Shown: positions 11,592-22,068, counted from the stretch's first letter. The stretch: DNA of 64,000 bases from Trichoderma breve (GCF_028502605.1 NC_079235.1:4617290-4681289); one strand, 5' to 3'. The notes: a model not told the origin generated them from the sequence alone. Program-made: numbers and translations.

Positions 11592-12028
11592 CTATAGGCT
11601 TTGACGATTTGCAGTGGACTGGGAGGTTAGCCAAGTCTTGTTCCAGTTGATGGCGATGTAATCAGACAAAGGAAACTTGGAATCGGTGATTGGTCTCACT
11701 CCGTCGATCTCAGTGATTACCTGCGGCTCGTCTTGGCAGAACACAGAAAGCGGAGCGCCTTCAGGAATCCCAGATAAGTATTCCTTGCTGAAGTCCTTGG
11801 CCTGATCACTCAATCGGAGCTAATTGTCTATGCGGAGAAAGTTCTTGGCGTCTTTGATGCAGGATTGAGGAAGTCAGCGCCGTCAAGGATTTCTTGAAGG
11901 AGATCTGGCAGATGGATTTCTACTACAGCGGATCCTGCGCCAGTTGGGAAACCTGCCTTGGGAAGTAGGTTTGATGACCCGTAGAGGAGCAGTTTGCTGC
12001 TTCTTAAGTCTACGATTCTCGAAGCCAT
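11592..12028 (-). pseudogene. decayed protein-coding remnant, family unrecognised
   Basis: Two adjoining minus-strand frames look like one broken gene. From 12028 the frame starts MASRIVDLRSSKLLLYGSS, continues with IHLPDLLQEILDGADFLNPASK, and runs out of frame near 11860-11850. A second frame picks up (DAKNFLRIDN), meets an in-frame TAG near 11822, and continues LRLSDQAKDFSKEYLSGIPEG to 11592. The codon-like composition across the break and the Pro/Asp-rich globular character suggest a former protein with a frameshift and a nonsense codon. I do not recognise the family. Confidence 0.45.
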
Positions 12029-12835
12029 CTTGTCCGACTTTTGGACTAGGGAGCAGTTATCGTTACTTCGTTTCAGCTGACCCAGTGAGTTTTTAGGCTG
12101 ACCTCCTTGACAAACTCATCAAAGGTGCAAATGCCTGAGACCCCTGCTGCAGGAGCAGCTTCCTCGCGTACTACTCCAGCGGGGGATCTATTGGGGTAAC
12201 GTACACCTGTCTTTATCAGCTTCATGTCCCTCGTATGATCGAAAAGCTGACTTACATCCAGTCACGATTGTTCTAGAGATTTTATACCTCCGCTATCTTA
12301 ATACCCAAAGCTATAATATTATTGAAGATTGTGCGCTTCTGCTAGTAGACTCAGCTCAAATGGTAATGCAACAACCTAGGGGTCCAGAGGCAAATATAAC
12401 AATCAAAATAGCTAAAGCTAGGGCTAATGAAGCTAGCCAGGTTGCAATCGCCCCGCGTTTCAACCCGCCTTTGCAATGGAGCCAACAAATGCAACCATTC
12501 AGAGTCAGTCATCCCGTACGGAGTAGATTAGCGCAATGTTACATTACCTGTACATGAATGGCACTTGGCCCAGCTAGGCTGTTGCTACATTGCCTGAGCT
12601 GATAAGGACACGAGGTGGGCAGGGTAGCAATCTCAAGAGGAACGTAAGAAAAGAAAAGACAAGGGTGACCGCAATACCAGTGTATAAAGGTCACGAGCTT
12701 CCCCGGGGCGCGTCGATCTTGTGAAAAGCTTGAATCCGCTGTGGGACACCCCGCAACATTTGGCAATTTCTCAAGCTCACCCATTTGTTGACTCTGGCAG
12801 TGTAGCACACAGTCTGCTCAACAAACCACATCACC
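12029..12835. promoter_or_regulatory. spacer and promoter of the UNC93-like gene
   Basis: About 800 bp. A TATAAA box at 12683-12688 lies ~150 bp before the ATG at 12836. The upstream part shows nothing beyond short frames. Confidence 0.4.
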
Positions 12836-14569
12836 ATGTCCGCCGAAGAGAAGACCACGGTGGCGACCGACGTCGCAAATCCCCCCAGTCGCGAGCATGA
12901 AGTTGTCCACGGCGACGAGAGCAATGTCGACGTGCCTCTAGATTTGCCCGCAGGATGGAAGTACAGGCAGATTAGCCTTTTCGGCTACAAGATGCCTTGG
13001 TACGCGTCGCCCCGTGTCCAGCTCCTCATGGTTGCTTTTGTCTGCTTCATGTGTCCTGGCATGTTCAACGCGCTTGGTGGTTTGGGAGGCGGTGGTCGTG
13101 CCAGCGCGACCTTGGCTGACAACATGGTGAGTCACGCGAACACCCCCCTGCTCCATCTCACGTTCTTGCTGACACTGCTCGTATTAGAACACCGCCCTCT
13201 ACAGCGCATTTGCTGTCTTCGGATTCTTTGGTGGCACCATCGTTAACAAACTCGGTGTTAAATGGACACTCGCTTTCGGCGGCATCGGCTATGGTATCTA
13301 CGCCATCAGCCTGCTGGTTTCCCTCCATAAGACAGAACAGGGTTTCAGCATTTTCGCTGGTACCTTCCTCGGTATCTGTGCCGGTCTTCTATGGACTGCT
13401 CAGGGCACCATCATGATCTCCTACCCAACCGAGCAAGAGAAGGGCCGATACTTTGCCTGGTTCTGGGCTATCTTTAATATGGGCGCTGTCGTCGGCAGTC
13501 TCGTAAGTAACCAGCCGGATGGTCAGTCGGGTCTAATTTGAAGGCGACTCTAATGGACATTCTACAGATTCCTCTCGGCCAGAACATCCATCTTAGCCCG
13601 ACGGCGCATGCTGTCAACGACGGCACCTATATCGGATTTATTGTCCTCATGTTCTTCGGCGCTTTCCTGGCAACCTTGCTTGTCAATGCTGGCGACATCA
13701 TCCGACCTGACGGCAGTAAAGTCATTCTGATGAAGCACCCCAGCTGGGTGTCTGAGTTTGTCGGCCTCTGGGAGACTTTGCGATGGGAGCCTCTCATCCT
13801 CCTGCTATTCCCCATGTTCTTCGTCTCCAACTGGTTCTACGTCTACCAGCAGAATGCCGTCAACGGTGCCGTCTTCAACGTCCGAACCAGAGCTCTCAAC
13901 AGTCTCTTGTATTGGCTTGCACAGATCTTCGCTGCCGGTATCTGGGGATATCTTCTTGACGTCCAGGGAGTTCGTCGTTCTGTTCGTGCTAAGATCACAT
14001 GGGTCGTTCTTGTCGTCCTCACCTTCGCCATCTGGGGTGGTGGATACGCCTTTGAGAAGACGTATACCCGCGAGACCGTCAATCCTGAAGCTCCCGTCAA
14101 CTACGTCGGCAAGGATTGGAGCGACTCTGGCTACGTCGGTATTATGTTCTTGTACATCTTCTATGGATTCTTTGACGCTGCTTGGCAGGCTAGTGTTTAC
14201 TGGTAGGGATCTTCCGCCCTCTCCGACTACCTGTTTTTTTTTTACTGATCGCTAACACGTTCCTACAATAGGATTATGGGCGCTCTATCCAACTCCGGTC
14301 GTCGCTCTGCCAACTACGTTGGATTTTACAAGGGCATCCAGTCCGTTGGTGCCGCTGTAGTCAACAATCTCGATGCTCGCAAGCTGTCTTTCAAGACTGA
14401 GTTCATCACCAACTGGTCCCTCCTCGCTGCCGCTCTCGTCTTTGCTGCCCCTGTTATTTTCTTCAAGATCAAGGATCATATTTCTGTCGAGGAGGATCTT
14501 CAAGGCACTGACGAGACGATTGCTGATGTTCTCCCTTCTGGACATCCTGAGAAGCATATCGATGCATAA
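12836..14569 (+). CDS. UNC93-like (DUF895) major facilitator transporter
   Basis: Four exons, 12836-13126, 13188-13502, 13568-14202 and 14272-14569, giving 512 residues. The reading frame is restored exactly across each GT..AG intron. After a ~55-residue hydrophilic N-terminus, RVQLLMVAFVCFMCPGMFNALGGLG begins the first membrane helix. FGGTIVNKLGVKWTLAFGGIGYGIYA and GLLWTAQGTIMISYPTEQEKGRYFAWFWAIFNMGA follow. These are the conserved stretches of fungal UNC93/DUF895 proteins, and about eleven hydrophobic helices are visible. Substrate is unknown. Related genes occur alone and in metabolite clusters. It faces the P450 gene tail to tail, so membership of the neighbouring cluster is possible but not shown. 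Confidence 0.9.
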
Positions 14570-14956
14570 ACGTGCCCATAGACGGCTGCCAACGCGTCAC
14601 ACTAACTTTCCGCTTTTGTAATGTTAGGATTGCAAGTCAATTCGAAAGTTAGCCATCATCTGGATAGGTTTTTAATCTTTGATCAGACCACTGTGGGAGC
14701 ATTACAGAGATATTTCAGGATTATAGTTATAATATATATATAATTTTGCTTTACTTAAATTATTTTATTATACTTAAGCTATTTTACTTTACTTAAACTA
14801 CTTTACTATACTGTAACTGTTCTACTGTACTTGAACTATCCTGCTTTGCTTTTCTTATGCTTGAACTATTTTACTTTATTACTCTCAATACTATAAGACA
14901 AATTTAATAGCCTATTAGACCAAAGTAAAACCAAAGTCAAAATACTTTTCATTGCC
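14570..14956. other. convergent AT-rich spacer
   Basis: Spacer between the transporter and P450 stops. It is dominated by the degenerate tandem repeat at 14749-14880. No gene is seen. Confidence 0.6.
14749..14880. repeat. degenerate AT-rich tandem repeat, ~20 bp unit
   Basis: Six or so imperfect copies of a unit like TACTTAAACTATTTTACTT follow one another with drifted bases. It lies between converging genes and may act as a spacer or termination region. Confidence 0.6.
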
Positions 14957-16788
14957 TTAGCGCCTTTCCTTTAGACGTAAAATACACCTCTTCCCTTTTG
15001 GCACCAAAGCAAAATGATCAGTCATTTCCATATCATCATCGATCCTTGCGCTACCTATTTCAACACTGAACTTCCCTATCAGTGCAGCCGTTCCTACCTT
15101 CAGTTCCATATATGCCATGGGCTTCCCCAAACATGCTCTCTGTCCTTTGCCCCAAACAAGAATGTGTTCGTGCATCACATTGAGGTGATCTTCAGACGCA
15201 GAAAGCCATCTGCCAGGATCAAACTTTTCTGGGTTGGGATATACTGTTGGGTCTCTCTGAGTTGTATAAGCCTGGCAAGATGCAATTCCCTGTAATGAAT
15301 AGTGAGCAGCTAATTGGTAGGTGATCCATTACGCAGAGGCTTACATTCTGGGGGATAGCGATTCCATCCACCACTGCACCTCCTTCACTAGGTGCAAGTC
15401 GCTGTAGACTTGCCGGCGCCGCAGGATGAAATCTCAATGTCTCATGGATTACGGCGTCCAACACACGCAACTTCATAACATGCTTATACTCTGGAACCTC
15501 TTCAAGTACTGCTTCGTCTAGTTCAGCCTGCAGCTGCTTTTGCCACTGCGGATGTTTCGCCAATTCGTAGAACATGTATGTAAAAGTGTTGCTAGTAGTA
15601 TCAGTTCCAGCAAAAATTAGATTTGTCATCTCATTGACAATCTCGTTATCGTCTAGTGGGCCGTAGTCCTTGCTGCCGGCAATAAGCTTGGTGAGGAGGT
15701 CGATGCGATCCCCAGAACGGCCATGTCGCGCAATGTACTCGTTGAACTTTTCAGTTCCATATTTCTGTATATGGGATTGGCTTTTGTCGAAATCTATCAG
15801 GTTCACGCAATGGTATACTCACATCATAGAATTCTGAGGCGATTCTCAAAAAATGCTGCATAGGCTTGTGTGGAATAGCGAGGAGGAGTGGACGAATGGC
15901 GGCAAATTGCCACTCGATCAAAAGAGAGGGAAACACCTCATCTAGATCATACAAAATCTTGGGTGGCGCTTCATTATCAAGTCCACCAAAGCTCTGTCCA
16001 AAGAAGACAGATCCTGCTGCGCGTAAGCAATTGTCTCTTTCATCTGAGAGTAGACACACTAACCAACAATATCGAGGGCAAATATTCGAAACCATTCCAT
16101 CACATCAAGTGGCTGATTAGTTCTCTTTGACAAAACCTGTAGTAGCTTTTGAACTTGTTCTTTTACAAGTGGCTCTACAGCTGCAATTGATGCCGGTGCA
16201 AAGACATGTGCAATGCGCTTCTGCCTTGACCGATGCTCTGTCTTATCCAGGATAGTAAAAGAGCTCTGCCGGCCAAAAGCTTCGTATACAGGGCCTTTCA
16301 TAAACTTATTCCCGGATCCATAAAGGTCTTTCATCGCTTGCCGACTAGAAAAAGACACTTCCCTTGGACCGATTCTAACAACACTGCCATACTTCTGATG
16401 GAGCTCGTGGATAGTTTTGGAACGGCGTCCTGACATGTCAATCCAGATAAGCCAGAAGCGCGACCATCTTGCTTTCATAGGGCCTGGAACATCTTTGAGC
16501 GGGTCCCGTATGATTGACTGCTACTGTTAGTTGAACAATCTTCGTTACTCGCGTTCACATTGACTCGCAACTGACCGAGAAGAAGAAGAGGATCAAAGCG
16601 CTGGCAATAACAGACACTATAAAGCTTGGGTGCCTAATTGAAACCTTTTCAAGATTGTATAAATAATCTAGTAGGATCAAAGACATCGTAGGCATGTTCA
16701 TTTTTGATCTAAATTGTCTCCAATCTTGCAGTGTAGGTATGGTTGGAAGATGCAAGAAAGAGCAAATAATACAATCGATACTACTCAT
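14957..16788 (-). CDS. cytochrome P450 monooxygenase
   Basis: Five exons on the minus strand, joined by introns near 16575-16518, 16060, 15800 and 15345-15290. The N-terminus has a membrane anchor (HPSFIVSVIASALILFFFS) followed by the Pro-rich hinge DPLKDVPGP. The I-helix AGTDTT, K-helix ETLR, the PERF-like FDPGRW and the heme loop WGKGQRACLG with the Cys ligand are all present. The heme loop starts with Trp where most P450s have Phe. It resembles the CYP65-like group that includes isotrichodermin C-15 hydroxylase. The first ATG (16788) puts the anchor 50 residues in; ATGs at 16695 or 16686 would give a more usual N-terminus. It is divergent from an FAH-family gene and shares the phased-CGG promoter, so it probably oxidises an intermediate of that pathway on the ER. 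Confidence 0.9.
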
Positions 16789-17231
16789 ATAACTACTTCG
16801 CGATTCCCTCTACACTCTCAATTCACTGCTAAATACTATTCCGTAGCTTTGGGGCGTTCGGTATAGAGCTTACAGTTAGTCTTACCTCAGATGTTCCGCT
16901 GTTGTCCGTGGTCTTCCGTGTTTTCCCGCCGTGGACCGATGGGTAGGCAGTAGGGCTCCCGAAGGCAATGCCGATGTCGACTGCCGTATCAATAAACGAA
17001 TGATAATGTAAATACGAATGCCAATGACTACGAGAGCCGCCAGTTGATGTCTCCAGAGATGGGGATAACAGTTCTGAGCATGGGGTATAAGAAGAAGGGT
17101 AGACTAAGCTCACTAGTCTCACTACCTGACGGTCTGGGGAACATAAGGCCCAGCTGATGCCATTGTTTATTCATCGCTTTGACCAATACTCAATCATATT
17201 GCATTTTTTTCTCATATTTTCTTATTACAAA
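16789..17231. promoter_or_regulatory. bidirectional promoter, P450 / FAH-family gene
   Basis: A 443 bp spacer between head-to-head genes. It contains the five-copy 10-bp-phased CCG array at 16896-16938. A minus-strand open frame here lacks protein-like features and I treat it as chance. Confidence 0.6.
16896..16938 (-). promoter_or_regulatory. phased CGG array, five copies at 10-bp spacing
   Basis: CCG triplets start at 16896, 16906, 16916, 16926 and 16936, each exactly 10 bp apart. Read on the minus strand they are five CGG half-sites in direct repeat on one helical face. Zn2Cys6 proteins bind CGG triplets. The same pattern recurs at 21895-21957 and in short form at 30377-30399. Confidence 0.7.
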
Positions 17232-18231
17232 ATGCCTGTCAATGTTCCCTGGACTCGCCTCATTCGCTTTGAATCCGAGGAAGATGTCAACATTTACTAC
17301 GGCGAGCCGATAATTTCCACTAGTCAATTAGACCTTGGACGATTAGAAAAGTCGCAACCGCTGAAGGCTAAGAAGATTACTGGAAATCCTCTCGATTCAT
17401 CCTGTATCATCACCGAGACAGTACTGACGGTTCGGCGACTCCTTGCGCCACTAGCAAGACAAGACATATCTGCCATTCGGTGTATAGGTGGAAACTATCG
17501 CACTCATTGTAAGTGACTGCATCCCAAAAGAAACAAACACGCCTACTTGACTAATTAATGTGAAGTGGATGAGCTTAGTATTCCACCTCCAGCATTTCCA
17601 TGCATGTTTCCCAAGTTTCCAAACTCAATAGTTGGGCCTGGGGATAACATTGAGATTCCAAAAATTGCACAAGATGATCAAGCAGATTATGAGGGTGAAC
17701 TTGTCATCGTTATAGGAAAGGACGCAAAGAACGTTTCAGTAGAAGATGCATACGATTACGTTGCCGGCTATACAGTAGGCAACGACATGTCTGCTCGAAA
17801 ATGGCAAGGCAATTTTACAAGCAACTGCATCCCGCCTCCTCAAGCTGGATTCTCGAAAGCGTTTGACTCGTTTTGTCCGATCGGCCCATGTATCACTGCA
17901 GCACATGTTAGTAACCCCAGGTAGTCATCGTCCTCGAAGCTAATGAATCTCGTAGCTCGTGCCTAATCCTCAAGATCTCAGTCTTCGTACATGGGTAAAC
18001 GGAGAACTGCGACAGGATTCCAACACCTCTTACATGCTATTCAATGTCGCCCAGATTATTCAGTTTCTTAGTCAGGGCACAACCCTTTATGCAGGAGATG
18101 TGATTCTCACTGGAACACCGGGCGGTCCAGGCTTCACGATGCGACCACCGAAGTGGCTTCAGCACGGAGATAAGATTGAGATCAGAATCGGGAATCTAGG
18201 CACACTTGTAAACCCAGTAACATATGCTTAA
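17232..18231 (+). CDS. fumarylacetoacetate hydrolase (FAH) family protein
   Basis: Three exons, 17232-17508, 17566-17906 and 17956-18231, giving 297 residues. The ATG at 17232 has a good context (acaaaATG), and its frame extends upstream without further support. NYRTHLDE (around residue 90) supplies the family's active-site His. DYEGELVIVIGKDA gives the two metal-binding Glu residues and VGNDMSARKWQ the Asp ligand. The C-terminal core TWVNGELRQ..LTGTPGGPGF is typical of FAHD1-like acylpyruvase / oxaloacetate decarboxylase enzymes, which cut C-C bonds in 1,3-dicarbonyl substrates. It shares a promoter with the P450 and probably processes a keto-acid or opened-ring intermediate. The natural substrate cannot be read from sequence. 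Confidence 0.9.
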
Positions 18232-18427
18232 TCGTTTTGTTTCTCCTCAATATCTACTTGGAACTTCCAGTATCCGATGAACGATGTAGCTCTAGGTTCA
18301 GTTCGTCACTAACAATATTGGCTTTTGACATTACTGTTTGCACTTATGCTTAATATTCTTCAAGTATATGTCTCTGAGCATGCTGTATTATTTATCTATG
18401 GTACTTCGGCTCCAACCCAGATGTAAT

Positions 18428-21400
18428 CTAAGAGCTCAGAAACCCACTGATAAGCTCGTTAATTATAGCCGCTCGCGTCACATGCAAAAAATGATCCGCG
18501 TCTGGAACTTCTACCAGCTTGGCTTGCTGCAGATTCTGCCGCAGGTACAAGGCTGTAGCAGCGGGAACTTCCTTTCCAAGGGATGACGAGATCAAAAGTG
18601 TTGGGGCCTTGACTCGAGGAACATACTGACGATCATCATCATGGGCCATGATCTTGAAGAAGCCGTTTAGGGTGTCAGTGCCAGCGTTGTAAGACATGGT
18701 ACGGAACCACGAAATAACCTTCGAGGCGTCTTCTGCCGTAAGATCTTGGAACACAACGGCTGGATCGAGAATGGCATTAGTAACCTCCTCAATACCTCGA
18801 TCGCTGGCTGCAACAAAATGATTGTTTAGTTGCTCCTCAGTGAAGCCGTATGGATAATCAGTGTCGTTCCTCTTGAACTTGGGGCTTGCATTCAAGGTAA
18901 CCAGCTTATTTACACGATCGGCCTGCTGCGCAGAAAATCGCAGAGCAACGTGTCCAGCTGACGCGAATCCCACGAAGCTCGCCTTGGGAATCTTGAGATG
19001 ATCCATTACGGCGAGGATGTCGTCACAGTAAAGCTGCGTTACATCCTTTACGTCAGCAGGAAGTTTAGACGATGCACCATAGCCTCGCAGATCAACAAAA
19101 ATGTTATTGTACTTGTCAGCAAACGCCTCATACTGCGCGGACCATGAGCGGCTGTCGAGTGGCAATCCGTGAATCCACACGATCGGCTCGGCATTCGTGG
19201 GACCGGCTTGTCTGAATGCGAGTACTCCGCCGTTGGCATTAATTGTATGAATGGGCGCGGGGAGATTGATCTTGATTGGCCTTGGATACGTCGATAGTTT
19301 TATGATGTCCTGCTTCTCGCCATAGCCTGGTAGCCTCTTTTTAGAGGAAAAGTCAACGCCATCCAAACCTGGAACCACAATCTTGGTGAGGTCATCTTGA
19401 GCAATCCGAAGTTGCTTCGCAGCATAGTCGGTAACACATCCAGAAAGAAGCTGTCGTGCATCCTCGACCACGACACGCATACGTGTGTTCATGGCGAACC
19501 AGTCGTCTGGGCTTAGAATCTTGGGGAGCTCTGATACTGTTAGTGTTGAAGCGTCAATCTCCGGTCGCATATTGTTCTCGAGGGCGTAAGCTGGATACTG
19601 CGCAAACATGGTTTCACCAAGATGCGTCATACCCGTCATGGCGTTCCATAGTGAGCGAAACCCATGCTCATGGATACGCAATGAGTCTGGTGTCACTGGA
19701 GCTTGGATCTTAGGCACTGCCCCATGTGGTGCAATGTAGAGCCGTTCCAGGGGGAGATCCAAGTCCGATGACTCAAGGAGGATTTGAGCAACGGATGAGG
19801 TGCTAATAGTTACGCCGGAAGTTTCACGTCCCTGTTGACCGGTAATAATTACCATGGCTTTCTTCCAATCAAAGTTGTTGGATCTCAGCCACTTTCGAGA
19901 GCGGTAGGAAAGATCCAGTCCGACTAGAAAGAACGTGGCAATCATGACGGCATTGTAGGGAACTGTTGCTCCAAGTACATCGCCAGTTGCTTCAATGTAA
20001 TTCTCGCGATAGAACTCGGCGTTTAGTTTTGATGAGTCTGCGAGAACCGTTTCAAGAAATCTTATAGTTAAGGTACAGGCGTAATCCACCATGGAGGCAA
20101 TAGCGGCTTCACGTCCTTGGAATGCTTCTACTTGGATGAAGTCCTTCCAAAGAGCCGTTGAATTGACATTTTTCGATGCACGTGTTTTCTCAAGTAGATT
20201 TTGAGCCTGTTTTTGCCATACTGCGTCAGGTGCCCCGTTGTCACGAATTTGTATAAGGGACGCAAGAGCCGGCCCAAGATGCGAAACTGCAGCCAACTCC
20301 TTGAAACCTCTACTTCCGAGGCGAAAGTTGATGTATGATGGGTCAATTCCTTTTCCGGGAAAGAGAATCATATCGAAACTAGTTGCCACTAGCAGTGGCA
20401 ATGAATTTGTAGTTTCAGTCTCGGATTCAGTCAACGTTGCGCCAATGCCTGTCTTGGAGGACGTGTATGCAGTGAAGAGCTCAAGGAACTCAGGGACTTG
20501 GAATGCAAGTCCTTTAGGAGCCTCTCCCTGCGCTTCTTGTGCGCTGGTGAACTTGTAAACGCGAGAGGCTGTCCTGAAACGTTGATCCTTTGCCAGACTC
20601 TCGGCGATAATGAGATAAATCTGATTGTCTCTTACTACCGGAGTGGCGTCTGTTCCTCCTAAAGTTGGGAATTTGGCTACTTCTTTGAGCTGGCCATTTT
20701 CCAGGACAAAAACGGCCGACTGAAGGTCTGTGACTGGATTTTCTCTCGTCCCTGTGATAAAATTCACAAGTAGTAGGTATATTTGACCATGCTGTTGAAC
20801 CACGGCTAGTTCACGACCGCCTGGTCCTGTAGTTAGCTTCTGATGAATATCAAAAGCCGTACCGTTCCATCGATAGAGAACGCTATCCTCTGTCAACAGG
20901 GCAAAAGCAAGATAGGACTCATTTTTATCTTGAAAGAACGCAAATGCACGTCCATGCGCACCATCAAGGGTTTGAAAATGAACGAAAGAATTTCCGTCCC
21001 ACCGCAAAATGATTGACGGCTCAACATGGTCGGCGTAAGCAAGGTAATCCTCTTCGCCAATGGCAAAGTGAAGATAATTATAGCCCCATTTTGACGGAAT
21101 TTTCTGGAATGTCTGGAACTTGTTACCATCCCATTCGTAAATGACGGAGTCCGCTGGGATTTTAGGTATGAGATTGGGGAGCTGAACCCCTTGAGCGAGA
21201 CCTAAAAAGTGTCGTCCCTTGATACTGAAATATCTCCATTGCTTTGCTGCAAAGGTGACGATGCGCTGGAACTCAACAAAAGAGGTTCCATTCCACTCAA
21301 AAATTATTGACTCGACATCCATGTTATATGGACCTTGGCCAGAGCGCAGACTTGCGGTAGCTAGGAAGCTCCGACCGTCAATAGTGAAAAATTCGGCATC

Positions 21401-21640
21401 TTCACCACCAGGAACTGGCAAAGTTTGGAAAACTTGATATTCTCCACTACCTTCGTGAAGTCTGTAGAGTAGCAGAGTAGTGTCGCTATTTCCAAGATTC
21501 ATGCCAACGGCGCCATTGGGGATGTCCTCTGCTAATTGAGGGATCGCCAAGTAATGACGACCCTGTATCTCAAAGGCGGCAATAGCGCGAGCGCCAGATG
21601 TGCCCAAAGTTTGGACGAGTTGAAGTTCGACCTTGGTCAT
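18428..21640 (-). CDS. EAR (EPTP) beta-propeller / alpha-beta hydrolase fusion protein
   Basis: Intronless gene of 1070 residues. Residues ~1-360 hold seven repeats with the pattern aromatic-x-I-x-G-x-x-[FY]-L-A and linkers such as YEWDGNKF and LRWDGNSF. These match the EAR/EPTP seven-bladed propeller also found in LGI proteins. Residues ~370-790 form a mainly helical segment I do not recognise. Residues ~795-1070 form an alpha/beta-hydrolase fold, with the oxyanion region WIHGLPLDSRSW, the DLRGYGAS loop and a C-terminal His (DADHFLHV). The nucleophile elbow reads VGFASAGHVAL, with Ala at the usual Ser position, and the acid loop reads SLGKEVP, with Gly for Asp. The domain may be a pseudo-hydrolase or use displaced residues. 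A seven-copy phased CGG array lies ~255 bp upstream. No signal peptide is visible, so it is likely cytosolic. Confidence 0.85.
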   Translation of the reverse strand: MTKVELQLVQTLGTSGARAIAAFEIQGRHYLAIPQLAEDIPNGAVGMNLGNSDTTLLLYRLHEGSGEYQVFQTLPVPGGEDAEFFTIDGRSFLATASLRSGQGPYNMDVESIIFEWNGTSFVEFQRIVTFAAKQWRYFSIKGRHFLGLAQGVQLPNLIPKIPADSVIYEWDGNKFQTFQKIPSKWGYNYLHFAIGEEDYLAYADHVEPSIILRWDGNSFVHFQTLDGAHGRAFAFFQDKNESYLAFALLTEDSVLYRWNGTAFDIHQKLTTGPGGRELAVVQQHGQIYLLLVNFITGTRENPVTDLQSAVFVLENGQLKEVAKFPTLGGTDATPVVRDNQIYLIIAESLAKDQRFRTASRVYKFTSAQEAQGEAPKGLAFQVPEFLELFTAYTSSKTGIGATLTESETETTNSLPLLVATSFDMILFPGKGIDPSYINFRLGSRGFKELAAVSHLGPALASLIQIRDNGAPDAVWQKQAQNLLEKTRASKNVNSTALWKDFIQVEAFQGREAAIASMVDYACTLTIRFLETVLADSSKLNAEFYRENYIEATGDVLGATVPYNAVMIATFFLVGLDLSYRSRKWLRSNNFDWKKAMVIITGQQGRETSGVTISTSSVAQILLESSDLDLPLERLYIAPHGAVPKIQAPVTPDSLRIHEHGFRSLWNAMTGMTHLGETMFAQYPAYALENNMRPEIDASTLTVSELPKILSPDDWFAMNTRMRVVVEDARQLLSGCVTDYAAKQLRIAQDDLTKIVVPGLDGVDFSSKKRLPGYGEKQDIIKLSTYPRPIKINLPAPIHTINANGGVLAFRQAGPTNAEPIVWIHGLPLDSRSWSAQYEAFADKYNNIFVDLRGYGASSKLPADVKDVTQLYCDDILAVMDHLKIPKASFVGFASAGHVALRFSAQQADRVNKLVTLNASPKFKRNDTDYPYGFTEEQLNNHFVAASDRGIEEVTNAILDPAVVFQDLTAEDASKVISWFRTMSYNAGTDTLNGFFKIMAHDDDRQYVPRVKAPTLLISSSLGKEVPAATALYLRQNLQQAKLVEVPDADHFLHVTRAAIINELISGFLSS

Positions 21641-22068
21641 ACTGCGTTCTCAAAATTGGTTTGATGAAGTCTGTAAACAATGTCTTTCAGGAACAGATAT
21701 TATTGCACTGGTCTTAGTTGATTGAAAGTGAAAAATACAGTTTTGAGTAGATTTGGATCTGTTTTGGTTGTTTTCTTATCGCAGGCGTTCACATGGTAGC
21801 GATGCATCCGGGAAGCAGTACCTACCCCATTCGCCCCAGGTCAGTATGTAATCTTCCCAGATCACGAAATTGGAGGTTTGGTGGCTGGGTATAACGGGAC
21901 ACAGCGGCCCTAGACGGCTAGTGGCGGTGGGAGACGGTCACAGACGGTCCATAGCGGGAAACGTCAGTCTCAGCTAGCCCCGTATTTGGTTGTGTACGTT
22001 GTAAATGCGAATAACTCTATACACTTTCGTTGAATGCAATTATATATGTATTGGAAATGAACTAGAGT
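21641..22068. other. promoter spacer of the propeller-hydrolase gene
   Basis: A 428 bp spacer between the fusion gene's start and the SDR gene's stop. Its main feature is the seven-copy phased CGG array. No coding sequence is supported. Confidence 0.6.
21895..21957 (+). promoter_or_regulatory. phased CGG array, seven copies at 10-bp spacing
   Basis: CGG triplets start at 21895, 21905, 21915, 21925, 21935, 21945 and 21955, with no exception to the 10-bp period. The bases between them vary, so this looks like selected half-sites rather than a recent tandem duplication. Ten base pairs is close to one helical turn, which places all sites on one face. It is positioned to control the fusion gene starting at 21640 on the minus strand. 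Confidence 0.75.

Noticed and set aside
16829..17122. 97-codon minus-strand ORF in the P450/FAH promoter
   Set aside because: It covers the CCG array, has no protein-like motif and would sit inside a bidirectional promoter.
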